A stretch of 64,000 nt of DNA from Limnoperna fortunei (taxonomy: Eukaryota > Mollusca > Bivalvia > Mytilida > Modiolidae), in the NCBI GenBank assembly GCA_944474755.1, contig OX104117.1:79770926-79834925 (forward strand), given 5' to 3'. This document shows, piece after piece, positions 63,867 through 64,000 of this stretch (within the stretch, counting starts at the first letter, position 1; every line of letters starts with the position of its first letter). The notes below the pieces were generated by a model. It made no database searches. It saw nothing but the letters and a program-made list of their open reading frames with translations, and was not told the DNA's origin. The translations under genes were made by a program, and so were the position numbers.

Positions 63867-64000
63867 GTATTATGAAGAGTTTCCGCTCAAAATATTCCAT
63901 AGAGTGAAAATTGCTGAAAACGACTTTTAAAAAGAATGCCATTTAACTTTTCAGTTAACATAACTTCGTAATTGTATCTGCAACAAACATACTGCAGTTA
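63867..64000 (+). other. start of the canopy-like intron 1
   Basis: GT donor at 63867. There are in-frame stops shortly afterwards and no exon before the window ends. Confidence 0.6.

Overview
The window looks like nuclear DNA from a lophotrochozoan animal, most likely a bivalve mollusc. It is AT-rich, its genes are split by long introns, and it carries tRNA-derived SINEs, a Ty3/gypsy retrotransposon, a degraded Penelope-type reverse transcriptase and many tandem arrays. The organism is inferred from gene content and repeat style; no species marker was seen.

Two host genes can be assembled in full. On the + strand, a homologue of the Usher scaffold SANS (USH1G/ANKS4B type: ankyrin repeats, central charged region, SAM domain, PDZ ligand) has coding exons at 10476-10642 and 23905-25216. 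Its 13.3 kb intron holds an 8.47 kb array of a 38-bp satellite. On the - strand, ARPC1 (the WD40 subunit of the Arp2/3 complex) runs in 11 phase-consistent coding exons from 58706 down to 36659 and encodes 364 residues. The two genes converge, and the ~11.4 kb between them is mostly two more tandem arrays (53-bp and 36-bp units). Both products act on actin-based structures, but nothing in the sequence shows co-regulation. At the right edge the first exon of a canopy (CNPY3/4-like) ER protein gene starts on the + strand at 63770. It faces a possible small - strand gene of unknown function (63271-63718).

By region: 1-10.4 kb holds scattered repeats, a Penelope-like RT pseudogene split by a MITE and a minisatellite, and one possible orphan exon. 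10.5-25.6 kb is the SANS gene with the 38-bp satellite. 25.7-31.0 kb is the 53-bp array. 31.6-34.1 kb is the 36-bp array. 36.7-58.7 kb is ARPC1. Intron 9 of ARPC1 contains a complete, very young Ty3/gypsy element (38268-48185) in antisense orientation, which itself appears nested in an older DNA transposon (37822-51187). 58.7-63.2 kb holds foldback and GC-rich repeats and a 78-bp tandem array.

The most notable observations are: (1) the 38-bp satellite has 222 units in perfect register and is open in all three - strand frames; (2) the 3' end of ARPC1 exon 10 together with its splice donor has been tandemly copied about seven times into the intron; (3) the retrotransposon has a textbook -1 frameshift signal, with a TTTAAAC slip site and an H-type pseudoknot that contains the gag stop; (4) several hairpin or TIR repeat families recur within the window.
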